Shown: positions 31,145 to 43,297, numbered from the stretch's first letter. The stretch: DNA of 64,000 bases from Selaginella moellendorffii (GCF_000143415.4 NW_003314278.1:2063151-2127150), one strand, 5' to 3'. The notes: generated from the sequence alone by a model not told the origin. Translations and numbers: made by a program.

Positions 31145-32754
31145 TGTGAGACACAAAATCCCTAGGCCCCAAAGTGGAGCTGGAAAGGGTGCCACGTGAT
31201 AGTGGCTGAAGCGAAAGCCAAACGAGCGTGACCCGTTTGGACTAAAAGCTCCGACTTGGAAGGTCAAGAGCGGGAGTGGAACTCCCAACAAAGTGCTTGA
31301 GGAACAAGCACAAAGCGAGCAATAAGCGAGGCTCCAAAAAGGAACCCAAAAGGACCAACACATGACATGTGGAAGTGTCCGAGATGGAGTCCAAGATGGA
31401 GTCCAAAGTGGAGTCCGAGATGGAGTCCGAGATGGAGTCCAAGATAGAGTCCGAGATGGAGTCCGAAGTGGAGTCCAAGATGGAGTCCGAAGTGGAGTCC
31501 GAGGTGGAGTCCGAGATGGAGTCCGAGATGGAGTCCGAAGTGGAGTCCGAGATGGAGTCCGAGATGGACCGAGACGGAGTCCGAGATGGACCCGAGATGG
31601 AATCCGAGATGGAGTCCCAGAAGGAGTCGAGATGGAGTCCGAGGTCGAGACTGAGACCGGGACCGAGACCGAGACCGAGACCGGGACCGGGACCAAGTCC
31701 GAGTCCGGGTCCAAGTCCGAGTCCGAGTCCGAGTTCGAGTCCGAGTTCGAGTCTGAGAGGGTGAAAGCCCAAAGCGTTCGTCTCCCAGACCCTGGGGGGT
31801 TTGGTGAGCTCCAAAAGTATAGTAAGGGGGAGGACTGCAGTGGAGCCAGTTTGGCCAGGAAAGGCCAGTTTGGCCCAGGAAGGCCAGACCCAGTGTTGGG
31901 TGATGAATTGACCATTGGGAAGTCCAAGACTAGAGTGAATACGGACCGACAAGCGGGGTAGCTTGGTGAAGTGTTCAAGAGCCGGCTCTAGTTCCCCCGG
32001 GAGATCGACTGGCCGATGCTCTCAGTCCAAGTGTGGGTGGCACTACCTACTTGGATACCAGGCGTGGCTCAATGGAACCTCGCTCTAAGCCCATGGCTAG
32101 AGCACCTAAAGGCGAAAGGTGGGGAGAGTACCTAGGTGGCTCACGTAAGGCCACGGTGTTCCGAAATGTTGTCCCAAAGGCCCAGATTGTGGAAAGGAAG
32201 AGGAGCAGTCCTTTGGGGTAGTGACCAAGGACACAGTCGTGTGGTGAGGAAGTCCCAGAGGACCGTGGGACTTAGTGGTCAGGCCTGTGGGCCTCGATCC
32301 AGTGGTAGTGTTGGTGAGCACGACCATGGACAGTAAAGGGACTTGGTGGGGACCAGAAAAGGGACATTGGGGGAAGGCTATTCCCCATGTCTGTCGGCAT
32401 CCTAAGGATGCTAAGGAGTGGATCTGGGATGATCACTCATGAACGGATGGCCCAGTCTTTGAGGGACGGGACTGTGATGGAGGTGGTGTCAGACCACCGG
32501 TGTGACCAAGGTGAATGGGCATGGCCTTAGCGTAACGGGCTGATATGTTAGTGGTACCTTGGAGTGTCGGTCATGGGATCGGTCACGTGGAGCACTTGGA
32601 CCAAGTGCAAAGGTTGGGTGGCGGGGATGCCATTCTCGGGGCTAGCAAGCCCAAGTTTGAAATAGGACTTATGGAGGTTGTGAGTGAGACTCCTCCAATT
32701 GGTCGGAGGTGTGGTTAAGTGACTAAAGTAGAATGGAAAAATTAGTCGCTTACA
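31145..32754 (+). mobile_element. LARD-B 3' LTR
   Basis: 1610 bp, TGTGAGACAC...AGTCGCTTACA, with minisatellite 31375-31756. Target duplication CTTGG follows at 32755-32759. Confidence 0.9.
31375..31756 (+). repeat. LTR minisatellite, shortest complete array
   Basis: Mostly uniform 12-mers GAGTCCGAGATG / GAGTCCGAAGTG, with few 11-mers, then GACCGA and GAGTCC hexamers. Confidence 0.9.
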
Positions 32755-32759
32755 CTTGG

Positions 32760-33453
32760 ATACCTGGCGTGGCTCAATGGAACCTCGCTCTAAGCCCATA
32801 GTTAGAGCACATAAAGGTGGAAGGTGGGGAGAGTACCCATGAGGCCCGCGTAGGGCCACGGTGTTCCGAAATGTTATCCTAAAGTCCCAGACTGTGGAAG
32901 GGAAGAGGAGTAGTCCTCTGGAGTAGAGACCAAGGATACAGTCGTGTGGCGAGGAAGTCCTAGAGGATTGTGGGACTTAGTGGTCGGGCCTGTGGGCCTT
33001 GATCCAGTGGTAGTGTTGGCGAACACGGCCATGAGCAGAAAGGGACTTGGTGGGGACCGGAAAAGGGATATTGGGGAAGGTTATTCCCCATGTCTGTGGG
33101 CATCCTAAGGATGTTAAGGAGTGGATCTGGGATGATCACTCATGGACGGATGGCCCAGTATTGGAGAGACGGGATTGCAATGTAGGTGGTGTTAGACCAC
33201 CGATGTGACCAAGGTGAATGAGCATGAGCGTAACGGGCTCATATGTCGGTGGTACCTTGGGGTGTCGATCATGGGATCGGACACGTAAAGCACTTGGACC
33301 AAGTGCAAAAGTTGAGTGGCATGGATGCCATTCTCGGGGCTAGCAAGCCCCAAGTCCTGAATGGGACTTATGGAGGTTGTGAATGAGACTTCTCCAGGTG
33401 TTCGGAGGTGTGGTTAAGTGACTAAAGTAGAATGGAAAAATTAGTTGCTTATA
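32760..33453 (+). mobile_element. LARD-A first LTR, part 3
   Basis: ATACCTGGCGTGGCTCAATGG... continues the LTR broken at 26015. It ends TTAGTTGCTTATA, a mutated form of TTAGTCGCTTACA, followed at 33457-33468 by primer site TGGTATCGGAGC. Confidence 0.85.
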
Positions 33454-33834
33454 ATTTGGTATCGGAGCCACTTAGGAAATTGACTCTGACAAGTCAAATT
33501 TAAAAGTTCCAGAGTGCAAGTGTATATCAATGGGAACTGAGGCTACTTAGGAGTGAGTAGTGGGATTGAGATAGAGGAGATGCCTCTAACGGGTTTAGCA
33601 AGAACTAAACTAATGAAAAGGAAAGAACCACCATAGATGGTCAATCGAGTCTCTATGTCAGAGAGGCTATGCACCGTAGAGGATGGAGAAGGCATGGTGA
33701 GCCTTCGGTGTCATACCATTGACGAATATTGGCCAGATGCTAAAGATGGAAAGGGTAACACATGTTGGTGTTACTTTATAAAAATGGTTTACCATTCGAT
33801 GAGGACATCAAACTTCGTCTATGCTTGGTGGAGT
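33454..33834 (+). mobile_element. LARD-A short internal segment (TRIM-like)
   Basis: 381 bp containing only a primer site (TGGTATCGGAGC, chromovirus type), a block matching 39279-39552 and the end block up to GTCTATGCTTGGTGGAGT. The whole middle of the internal region is missing. With its two LTRs it forms a miniature element. Confidence 0.8.
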
Positions 33835-35607
33835 TGTGAGACACAAAATCCCTAGGCCCCAAAGTGGAGCCAAAAGGGCACCACATGGCAATGGCCGAAG
33901 CAAAAGCCAAACGAACATAACACGTTTGGACTAAAAGCTCCAACTTGAAAAGGTTGAGAGTGGGAGTGGAACTCCTAACAAAGGGCTTAAGGAACAAGCA
34001 CGAGGTGAGCCATGAGTGAGTCTCTAGAAAAGGGGACACAAGAGGACTAAAACATGACACGTGGAAGTGTCCGAGATGGAGTCCGAGGTGGAGTCCGAGA
34101 TGGAGTCTGAGGTGGAGTCTGAGATGGAGTCCGAGGTGGAGTCCGAGGTGGACCCGAGATGGACCCAAGATGGACCCGAGATTGAGTTCGAGATGGACCC
34201 GAGATGGAGTCTGAGATGCAAGATGGGAGTCCGAGATGGAGTCCAAGATGGACCGAGATGGAGTCTGAGATGGAGTCCGAGATGGACCTGAGATGGAGTC
34301 CGAGATGGACCTGAGATGGAGTCCGAGATGGACCCGAGGTGAAGTCCGAGATGGACCCGAGATGGAATCCGAGATGGAGTTTGAGAAGGACCCGAGATGG
34401 AGTTCAAAGTCGAGACCGAGACCGAGACCGAGACCAGGACCGAGACCGAGACCGAGACCGGGACCGAGACCGAGACCGAGGCTGAGGCCGAGACCGAGCC
34501 CAAGTCCAAGTCCGAGTCCGAGTCCGAGTCCGAGTCCGAGTCCGAATCCGAGTCCGAGTCCGAGTTCGAGTCCGAGTTCGAGTCCGAGTTCGAGTCCGAG
34601 TTTGAGTCTGAGAGGGTGAAAGCCCAAAGCGTTCATCTCCCAGACCCTGGGGGGGTTTGGTGAGCTCCAAAAGTATAGTAGGGGGAGGACGGCAGTGGAG
34701 CCAGTTTGGCCAGGAAAGGCCAGTTTGGCCCAGGAAGGCTGTACCCAGTGTTGGGTGATGAGTTGCCCACTGGGAAGTCCAAGACTAAAGTGAACACGAA
34801 CCGATAAGCAGGGTAGCTTTGTGAAGTGTTCAAGAGCCGGCTTTACTTCCCCCGGGAGATCGATTGGCCGATGCTCCCAGTCCAAGTGTGGGTGGCACTA
34901 CCTACTTGGATACCTGGCGTGGCTCAATGGAACCTCACTCTAAGCCCATGGCTAGAGCACATAAAGGTGGAAGGCGGGGACAGTACCCATGAGGCTCGCA
35001 TAGGGCCACGATGTTCCGAAATGTTGTCCCAAAGTCCCAGACTATAGAAGGGAAGAGGAGTAGTCCTCTGGAGTAGAGACCAAGGATACAGTCATGTGGC
35101 GAGGAAGTCCCAGAGGACTGTGGGACTTAGTGGTCGGGCCTGTGGGCCTCGATCTAGTGGTAGTGTTGGCGAACACGGCCATGAGCAGAAAGGGACTTGG
35201 TGGGGACCGGAAAAGGGGTATTGGGGAAGGTTATTCCCCATGTCTATGGGCATCCTAAGGATGCTAAGGAGTGGATTTGGGATGATCACTCATGGACGGA
35301 TGGCCCAGTATTGGAGAGACGGGATTGCAATGCAGGTGGTGTTAGACCACCGATGTGACCAAGATGAATGAGCGTGGCCTAGCGTAATAGGCTCATATGT
35401 CAGTGGTACCTTGAGGTGTCGGTTATGGGATTGGACACGTGGAGCACTTGGACCAAGTGCAAAAGTTGAGTGGCATAGATGCCATTCTCGGGGCTAGCAA
35501 GCCCTAAGTCCTGAATGGGACTTATGGAGGTTGTGAATGAGACTCCTCCAGGTGGTCGGAGGTGCAGTTAAGTGACTAAAGTAGAATGGAAAAATTAGTC
35601 GCTTACA
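33835..35607 (+). mobile_element. LARD-A middle LTR
   Basis: 1773 bp TGTGAGACAC...CGCTTACA. Minisatellite 34068-34610. Followed by primer site TGGTATCAGAG at 35611-35621, an exact match to the initiator-Met consensus over 11 bases. Confidence 0.88.
34068..34610 (+). repeat. LTR minisatellite
   Basis: Same unit types as the other LTRs, ending in a long run of GAGTCC/GAGTTC hexamers (34500-34605). Confidence 0.9.
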
Positions 35608-38600
35608 ACTTGGTATCAGAGTTGTTCCTTAGTCTGACTTTTATTGGTGCTCATATATATCACCACTACTGTTGGCATCGGAAGGTCCGAAGAGTGGGCC
35701 TATCCTCAAGGAGTAGCAGGTCGGGAAGACATGGCTCTCCATTACAGTTTATGTGGGAGCTTGTAAACGAGGTGGTGGATAAAAAAGGGCCAATAATGGA
35801 ATGACTTTGGGATCTTGGGAACAGTGCAAGGTTTTCCTCATTGAGTTGAGGATGTGATCCAGATGAGTGTTTGACTTAGAAAATTGGCTAAAGTAATTAT
35901 TGTAAACAACTATAGTTGGGATCACGGGGAAGATAGAGACTCCAAAACGATAAAGGAGTCACAAGATTACCCTCATGAAGTTGAGGCTAGTGTTCATGAA
36001 TTTGAGACCAGAATTAATGACCATGGGAGGTCAAATGTGGATGAGGACATAAGTCCTTGGAATGGTAGCTGGGCTACCTTGAATAAATGTTGGAACAACC
36101 CAAGGAGTTGGGGGTGTACTCAGAGGATAAGTTGGTATTCTCGGTCCTAAGGGGCAAAAGGTTGCCCCAAGAGAACAAATCAAGTGTCAGAATCACACTT
36201 GCAAAGATGGTCCTTGTGAGTAGGATTTGAATACAAGAAGTTGTATTCTAGTGAGCTAGCACCTCAAAGGTAGGACCTCATGGGTCATCGGATGACAAAG
36301 TCCAAAAAAGTTGGATGACTCAAATAGAGTCAAGGAATAATCTTAAAGGATTGATGGAAGCATTTGGACTAAGGTGTGTTGTACCCCACGAAGGATGGGG
36401 GGGATCATAGGATCCAAGGATGAGAATAGAGGGTATCTCATTGATGGCAGAATGTGCTATACTAAAGTCGTGGGAAAGGTGTTCCCCAAAAGAAAGCAAC
36501 TTTGGCATAGAGTTGTGTGTGAACACTATGGTGTAGTGTTAACTGATAGTTGGAATGGAAAACGACTATTTTGGTCTTGGCAAAAGACCTAGACACAAGT
36601 AAGAACTGTCATAGAGGTAGGCTTGTGGAGCCGTTAGTGTGGAAACACTAAATGTGCTAAGGCGTGTTGCCTTGAGGTCAAGTTGGCGAGTTCATGAGAA
36701 CCCCTTCCAAAGGAATCCTAATGGAAATGGGAATGGCATAGCCTAAGTTGGAAGGCATGCGGTTAGAGTGTGGAGACCCAAATAATGATGGAGGTGTGAA
36801 ATCACCAGCAATGAGTTGTAAGACTTAACAACTATGAGACAACTAAGCAAAAGGTGCAAAATACCTGGTTAAATTGGTAGAAGGTAACTACCTAAGACTT
36901 CTTATGGGGATAAGGAAGTTAGATATACCCTTACAAGGGAGAAACTGCTTATGTTGCAAAATAGTAAGTTAATGTCGTAAAGGGAATGCTCATTGCTAAA
37001 GAAGGCCATCATTGGGACACCCAAACACTAAAAATACTAGGAAATGGTGTTTGGTGTCGCGAGGGCATTAGATAAGGCCCAAGGGACTAAGTCCCTAGTG
37101 AACAATGGATAGAAAGTGCTATCCAAATGTCTAAGGTTTTGGAGATGGGAGAAATTCGTCTACCCGATTTGGACAAAGCCAAAAATGGGATTTTGGCAAG
37201 GCTAGTGAGCATATAAGTAGCAACGTTAATCCTAGTGTGTGGGATTATAAAGTGAATATGCCCAGATTGAGGAACCACTCCCTAAGCTATTGGGTAAGTT
37301 CATTCTTATGAATACTTGCTAAGGCATGGTAGAAGGTGCAAAGCTATCCTCCTAATCTAAAAGAGAATAACCAAAAGAAATGTGTGAGGGCAAAAGGCAA
37401 GTAGTAAAGGGATAAAACCAAACCATAGGAAGCAAAGGGCATAACTTAGGATGGTTATACAAGGTGGGAGTGGAAAATCAAATGGGTGATCGAGTGTGTT
37501 GTTGCTAGCAACTATATTGCCATGGAGAGTCTAAAGTATGGAATTGTTCATACTAGATCATATGGCAATTAGAAAGCTTGCGAAAGGAGAAGCCTTAGCA
37601 AGCTAAGGGATAGAGTTCTTTCAAGGTTCCTAAAGATAATTCTAGGTAATGTAGTATTTAGAAAGCCAAGTGTAAATGGTTTGTAAAACGCGCAAAATCA
37701 GAGTGGCACAACAAAAACATGGTTTTGAAGCTTGCCATAAGGCAATGCTATCAAGGTTAGGGAAGTAGTTCCTGAAGTGTTCAAAGGGATGACTTTGAAC
37801 GAAAGTCAATGGTCAAGGACTTTCACACTTATGCATGAAACTATATTACATTAGTCGGATGACTTGCTAAGCGAGAGTGGCAAGTCAGGGGAACCAATCC
37901 CCTAGTTGAAGGTGTTAACTTAAAAAAGGGTGGCCCATAGGGCCAAGCATGGAGGAGTCCATGCATGATCATAAACTTGTCAAGTGAGAGGACTTGGCAA
38001 TTTGGAGGGATTAGGTTCCTAAGCTATGATCTGTAGCGCACTTTGGAAATAAATTGGTGCACCGGCGTGGGGAGTCACACCAGGCATCTAGGGTGATGCC
38101 GTCCGTAGATGCATATACGGAGGTTGGGTTCGAGTCCCAACCCTTTAGTGCTTGGGTTCGTGTCCCAAATCACTAGGGCGTGGTGATGGTTTGGAATATG
38201 AAGACACTCATTTTTCAATGGTCATGGACTCTCAGTGAGGAGATTGGTTTGGGCACACTGCCAAGCGAGGGATGCCTCGAAGTCGTGATGCACGGTTAGA
38301 TTGTTTAGTGTGGCTCGACATATCTAACTTGAACACTTTGGTGCGAGTGGTACCAAGCACGTGGTGAATGAGATGGGGACACCCAGTCTCAGTTGCTACG
38401 GACCCTTAGCCGGAAGGGCTGGCTTGGATGCACTACCAAGTGTGGGGGATGCCCCCGGGGTCATGGTCAACAACTTAAAGGTCTAAAGGAATTAGTACCT
38501 ATTGGCAAACTTATTAAGGTGCCAAGGTTAGATCATTAGGTGATCTTATAGCTAAAACAAGGACAAGGTCCTTGTAAAATTAACGGATAAGGTTCCTAGT

Positions 38601-39552
38601 TCAAAATGTTGAATTGAACTATTGATGATACTGTGGCTTGGTCAAAGTGACCAAGTGGGAGGAACACCTAATGGAAATGATCCTTGGCAATGCGATGGCA
38701 TAGTGAGTCCGAAGAAAGTAATCTCTATAAAAGACCCATGGGAGGGTCACAAAGTTGGGCTAGGGATAGAGCCCACAGTAGAAAATGCTAAAGAAACTTA
38801 TTAGGGGTGAACATCCTCTGGACTTAGCAAAACAAAGTCTTTGCTGTGGAACTGAAAGGATACCTTGAGAATGGAGGTAGCGATCCGATGTTACTAGGTG
38901 CAACAATCAAGGATAGGAGCAAAAGAATAAAGGCTAAGAAAAGAGCCATGGGAATCGTGGGAAAGAATCCAAAACGCAAAGTTAGTCCAAGAATGCTAAT
39001 GTATTGGGTGCTAACAAATTGTGGGAAAGGCAATGTATGTCCAAGGATGGATCCCCAATTGCTCCGATTTGGCAAAAGTGGAAGCTCCAAGGCAAGGAGC
39101 GGTAAAGTAGCCAAATGATAGGGACGTGGACAGCCTTAGCACAAATTAGGATACCTGGAACTTAGTGCCAAAGGTCACACCAAAATGGGAAAGAGGATGA
39201 TGGTGCCCTCAAATAGAGAACTTCCAAAGATGGGGAAGGGGAGTTGTACGATATGTGTAATACAAGGTGTCGAAGACACTTAGGAAATTGACTCTAACAA
39301 GTCAAATTTAAAAGTTTCAGAGTGCAAGTTTATATCAATGGGAACTGAGGCTACTTAGGAGTAAGTAGTGGGATTGAGATAGAGGAGGTGCCTTTAACAG
39401 GTTTAGCAAGAACTAAACCAATAAAAGGGAAAGAACCACCATAGGTGGTCGATCGAGTCTCTATGTCCGACAGGCTATGTGCCTTAGAGGATGGAGAAGG
39501 CATGGTGAGCCTTTAGTGTCATACCATTAACGAATATTGGCTAGGTGCTAAG
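35608..39552 (+). mobile_element. LARD-A long internal region, left part
   Basis: Parallel to 27746-30900 of LARD-B with substitutions and indels. No open frame is shared between the two. The hairpin module is at 38055-38180. The region is cut at 39552 by the solo chromovirus LTR and resumes at 41449. Confidence 0.85.
38055..38180 (+). other. Conserved multi-hairpin module, LARD-A copy
   Basis: GGCATCTAGGGTGATGCC, CCGTAGATGCATATACGG and GGTTGGGTTCGAGTCCCAAC stems are intact. The first stem has one mismatch (GGCGTG/CACACC). The loop of the T-arm-like hairpin is TTCGAGT. Confidence 0.5.
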
Positions 39553-39639
39553 TGTAAGGAACCGACTCCCCGAGATGTCGTAGGCTAAAGGATCCCCGAA
39601 AGCATGACCGAAATGACAAAGAGTTCATCGGATGGGACT

Positions 39640-39905
39640 GAGTTGAAGATTGAGTCCAAGACCGACTCTGAGACCGAGTTCAAGATAGAGTCCGGGATCG
39701 AGCCCAAGGCCAAATCGGAGACCAAGTTCGAGACCGAGTTCGAGACCGAGTTCGAGATAGAGTCCGAGATCAAAATCAAGTTCGAGACCGAGTTCGAGGT
39801 CGAGTCCGAGATCGGGTCCAAGATCGGGTCTGAGATCGAGTTCGAAATCGAGTCTGAGACCGAGTCCGAAGTCGGGTCCGAGATCGAGTTTGAGACTAAG
39901 TCCAA
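39640..39905 (+). repeat. Hexamer repeat in the solo LTR
   Basis: GAGACCGAGTTCGAG and GAGATCGGGTCCAAG units, counterpart of 25607-25840. Confidence 0.8.
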
Positions 39906-39954
39906 ATACTAATACAGGTTAAGGGGTGAAAGCCCAAAGCGTGTGTCTCCCAAA

Positions 39955-40247
39955 GGGGGGGAAGGGGGGGGGGGGGGGGGGGGGGTTGGGGTCCCTTACG
40001 GGGGTCCCAAAATTATTTATGGGTTGTGGGGGCCCGGGACCCACCTTTGAGGGACTCTTTCGTGGGGCTTTCCAACTGACTTTAGGGTTGAAACCGGGGG
40101 CCAAGGGCCCTTGGGGGGGATGAACCTGGGGCTTTGGGGGGGTTTTAAGGGGCCCCCCGGGTAATGGTTTAAAGACGCTCCCCCTCCCCAAAAGGGAAAT
40201 GGATGGGGGGGCCCCCCCCTTAGGGGAGGGGGGGCCCCCAAATTGGG
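39955..40247 (+). other. Low-accuracy sequence after a poly-G run
   Basis: After G-runs at 39955-39961 and 39964-39985 the sequence becomes a homopolymer-inflated, error-rich version of LTR sequence. GGGGCCCCCCGGGTAATGG corresponds to the clean GGGGCCACCCAGGGAAGTG at 40846-40864 on the other side of the gap. The two sides of the N run therefore overlap rather than being separated. Confidence 0.75.
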
Positions 40248-40744
40248 NNNNNNNNNNNNNNNNNNNNNNNNNNNNNNNNNNNNNNNNNNNNNNNNNNNNN
40301 NNNNNNNNNNNNNNNNNNNNNNNNNNNNNNNNNNNNNNNNNNNNNNNNNNNNNNNNNNNNNNNNNNNNNNNNNNNNNNNNNNNNNNNNNNNNNNNNNNNN
40401 NNNNNNNNNNNNNNNNNNNNNNNNNNNNNNNNNNNNNNNNNNNNNNNNNNNNNNNNNNNNNNNNNNNNNNNNNNNNNNNNNNNNNNNNNNNNNNNNNNNN
40501 NNNNNNNNNNNNNNNNNNNNNNNNNNNNNNNNNNNNNNNNNNNNNNNNNNNNNNNNNNNNNNNNNNNNNNNNNNNNNNNNNNNNNNNNNNNNNNNNNNNN
40601 NNNNNNNNNNNNNNNNNNNNNNNNNNNNNNNNNNNNNNNNNNNNNNNNNNNNNNNNNNNNNNNNNNNNNNNNNNNNNNNNNNNNNNNNNNNNNNNNNNNN
40701 NNNNNNNNNNNNNNNNNNNNNNNNNNNNNNNNNNNNNNNNNNNN
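40248..40744. other. Assembly gap (497 N)
   Basis: Run of N within the solo LTR. Comparison with 24797-25918 suggests no LTR sequence is missing, so the true gap length is probably zero or negative. Confidence 0.95.
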
Positions 40745-41448
40745 TCTTGAAGGAACTCTTCAGTGGTGCTTCCAAACTGACTTGAGGTTGAGACTGGGGC
40801 CGAGGGGGCTTGGGTGGGAGTGAGCATGGGCTTGGGTGGTGCTAGAGGGGCCACCCAGGGAAGTGCTCAAGAGCAGCTCCCACTCCCGATAGGGAAACTG
40901 ACTGCAGTGCTCCCAGCTCAAGTGGAGTGGTGCCCCATACTTGAGTACCTTGTGGCTCATTGGTCCTCACTTTTCCTAGGGGTTTGGGCCTTCCCTTCGG
41001 GATGGAAGTGGGGGGGGGAGGGGGAGGAGTAGAGGTACCCATACCGAGCCGATAGGCCACGGTGTTTCACCCCGATGTCCCGAAGCAAGTGTTGCACCCA
41101 AGGCTTGGGATTTAGAGGGTCCCATGATCAAGTCTTGTTGTACCAAGGGGTGTTAAGAACCTAGAGGCTTGGTGTGTTTGGCTGCTTGTGCTTGCGGGGA
41201 GTGTAGCCGAACCTTAAGTCTAGTCTAACCCAGGGAGGGGGATTGGGAGAGATTGGGAATATGTGGATGGAAGGCTAACGCTTTGTTGCTCGTGCAGTGA
41301 GTAGCTGAAACCAAGCAGGACCAAGTAGGAGCTGGTACAATAGGTGAGAACCTAGGCGAGGGAACTTAGCACAAGCCAAGGTAGTGTTGGTCGGATAGAT
41401 GAGGTAAGCTGGCAAATTGGAAAGGAAAAATTTGTGGCTTACACTAAG

Positions 41449-41538
41449 GATGGAAAGGGTAATACATGTTGGTGTTACTTTATAAAAATGGTTTACAGTT
41501 CGATGAGGACATCGAACTTCGTCTATGGGTGGTGGAGT
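41449..41538 (+). mobile_element. LARD-A internal region, right end
   Basis: GATGGAAAGGGTAATACATG...CTATGGGTGGTGGAGT, completing the internal region and carrying the polypurine tract before the last LTR. Confidence 0.85.
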
Positions 41539-43292
41539 TGTGAGACACAAAATCCCTAGGCCCCAAAGTGGAGTTGAGAGGGTGCCACGTGGTAATGGCC
41601 GAAGCAAAAGCCAAACAAGCGTAACATGTTTGGACTAAAAGCTTCGACTTGAAAAGGTCAAGAGTGGGAGTGGAACTCCCAACGAAGTGCTCAAGGAACA
41701 AGCACGAGGCAAGCCATGAGTGAGTCTCCAGAAAAGGGGACACAAGAGGACCAAACCATGACATGTGAAAGTGTCTGAGATGGAGTCTGAGGTGGAGTCC
41801 GAGATGGAGTTTGAGGTGGAGTCCGAGATGGAGTCTAAGGTGGAATCCGAGGTGGAACCGAGATGGGCCCAAGATGGCCCCAAGATTGAGTCTAAGATGG
41901 ACCTGAGATGGAGTCCGAGATGGACCCGAGATGGACCCAAGATGGAGTCCAAGATGGACCTGAGATGAAGTCCGAGATGGACCCGAGATGGAGTTTGAGA
42001 TGGACCCGAGATGGAGTCCGAGATGGAGTCTGAGATAGACCCAAGGTGGAGTCTGAGATGGACCCGAAATGGAATCCGAGATGGACCCGAGATGGAGTCT
42101 GAGATAGACCCAAAATGGAATCCAAGATGGAGTCCGAAGTCAAGATCGAGACCAAGACCGAGACCGGGACCGAGACCGGGACCAAGACCGAGACTTGGAC
42201 CGAGACCGGGACCAAGACCGAGACTTGGACCGAGACCGAGCCCAAGCCCGAGTCCAAGTCCGAGTCCGAGTTCGAGTTTGAGTTCGAGTCCGAGTTCAAG
42301 TCTGAGAGGGTGAAAGCCCAAAGCGTTCGTCTCCCAGACCCTGGGGGGTTTGGTGAGCTCCAAAAGTATAGTAGGGGGAGGACTGCAATAGAGCCAGTTT
42401 GGCCAGGAAAGGCCAGTTTGGCCCAGGAAGGCTGTACCCAGTGTTGGGTGATGAGCTGCCCATTGGGAAGTCCAAGACTAAAGTGAACACGGACCGACAA
42501 GCGGGGTAGCTTAGTGAAGTGTTCAAGAGCTGACTCTAGTTCCTCTGGGAGATCGACTAGCCGATGCTCCCAGTCCAAGTGTGGGTGGCACTACCTACTT
42601 GGATACCTAGCGTGGCTCAACAGAACCTCGCTTTAAGCCCATGGCTAGAGCACCCAAAGGTAGAAAGCAGAGAGAGTACCCACGAGGCTTGCGTAAGGCC
42701 GCAGTGTTCCGAAATGTTGCCCCAAAGTCCCAGACTATGAAAAGGAGGAGGAGTCATCCTCTAGTGTAGAGACGAAGGATACAGTCATGTGAGGAGGTAG
42801 TCCCAGAGGACTGAGGGACTTAGTGGTCGGGCTTGTGGGCCTTGATCCAGTGGCAGTGTTAGTGAACATGGCCATGGACAAAAAGGGACTTGGTGGGGAC
42901 TGAAAAAGGGATATTGGGGAAGGCTAATCCCCATGTCTATGGGCATCCTAAGAATGCTAAGGAGTGGATTGGGGATGATCACTCATGGATGGATGGCCCA
43001 GTCTTTGAGAGATAGGACTGTGATGTAGATGGTGTTAGACCACGCATGTGACCAAGGTGAAGGGGCATGGCCTTAGTGTAATATGTCGATGGTACTTTGG
43101 GGTGTTGGTCATGGGATCAGACACATGGAGCACTTGGACCCAGTGCAAAGGTTGAGTGGCAGGGATGCCATTCTCGGGACTAGCAAGCCCAAGTCCAAAT
43201 TAGGACCTATGGAGGTTGTGAGTGAGACTCCTCCAAGTGGTCAGAGGTGTGGTTAAGTGATTAAAGTAGAATGGAAAAATTAGTCGCTTACA
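41539..43292 (+). mobile_element. LARD-A last LTR
   Basis: 1754 bp, TGTGAGACAC...AGTCGCTTACA, minisatellite 41771-42305. Followed by target duplication TAATT (43293-43297), matching 17275-17279. Confidence 0.9.
41771..42305 (+). repeat. LTR minisatellite
   Basis: Same family of units, with a local triplication of GACCGAGACCGGGACCAAGA and GACTTGGACC near 42165-42235. Confidence 0.9.
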
Positions 43293-43297
43293 TAATT

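Larger units (their letters stand above)
26016..32754 (+). mobile_element. LARD-B, complete non-autonomous LTR retrotransposon
   Basis: 6739 bp flanked by CTTGG at 26011-26015 and 32755-32759. 5' LTR 26016-27745 (1730 bp), primer site TGGTATTAGAG at 27749-27759, non-coding internal region 27746-31144, polypurine tract GGGTGGTGGAGT before 31145, and 3' LTR 31145-32754 (1610 bp). The LTR pair differs mainly in minisatellite length and is otherwise very similar, so this is the youngest LARD here. It is inserted into an LTR of its own family (LARD-A). A long internal region without gag or pol fits the large retrotransposon derivative (LARD) class. Confidence 0.92.
39553..41443 (+). mobile_element. 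Solo chromovirus LTR with assembly gap
   Basis: Starts TGTAAGGAACCGACTCC and ends TTTGTGGCTTACA, flanked by CTAAG at 39548-39552 and 41444-41448. It matches the chromovirus LTRs in the plus orientation. No internal sequence is present, so it is a recombination product (solo LTR) within LARD-A. Its apparent excess length over 1.12 kb comes from the gap and an overlapping low-quality duplicate (see 39955-40247). Confidence 0.85.
17275..43297 (+). mobile_element. Nested retrotransposon stack, outer element LARD-A with TAATT target duplications
   Basis: TAATT occurs at 17275-17279 directly before TGTGAGACAC and again at 43293-43297 directly after CGCTTACA. Between them the outer element reads LTR (17280-33453, interrupted), short internal region (33454-33834), LTR (33835-35607), long internal region (35608-41538, interrupted) and LTR (41539-43292). 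Removing a chromovirus (18445-25918), LARD-B (26016-32754) and a solo LTR (39553-41443) with their duplicated target sites restores continuous LARD sequence at each junction. The three-LTR form is typical of recombination between LTRs of neighbouring or identical elements. Confidence 0.85.

Noticed and set aside
39919-40854. Open frames of 180-311 codons crossing 40248-40744
   Set aside because: They consist mostly of undetermined residues from the N run.
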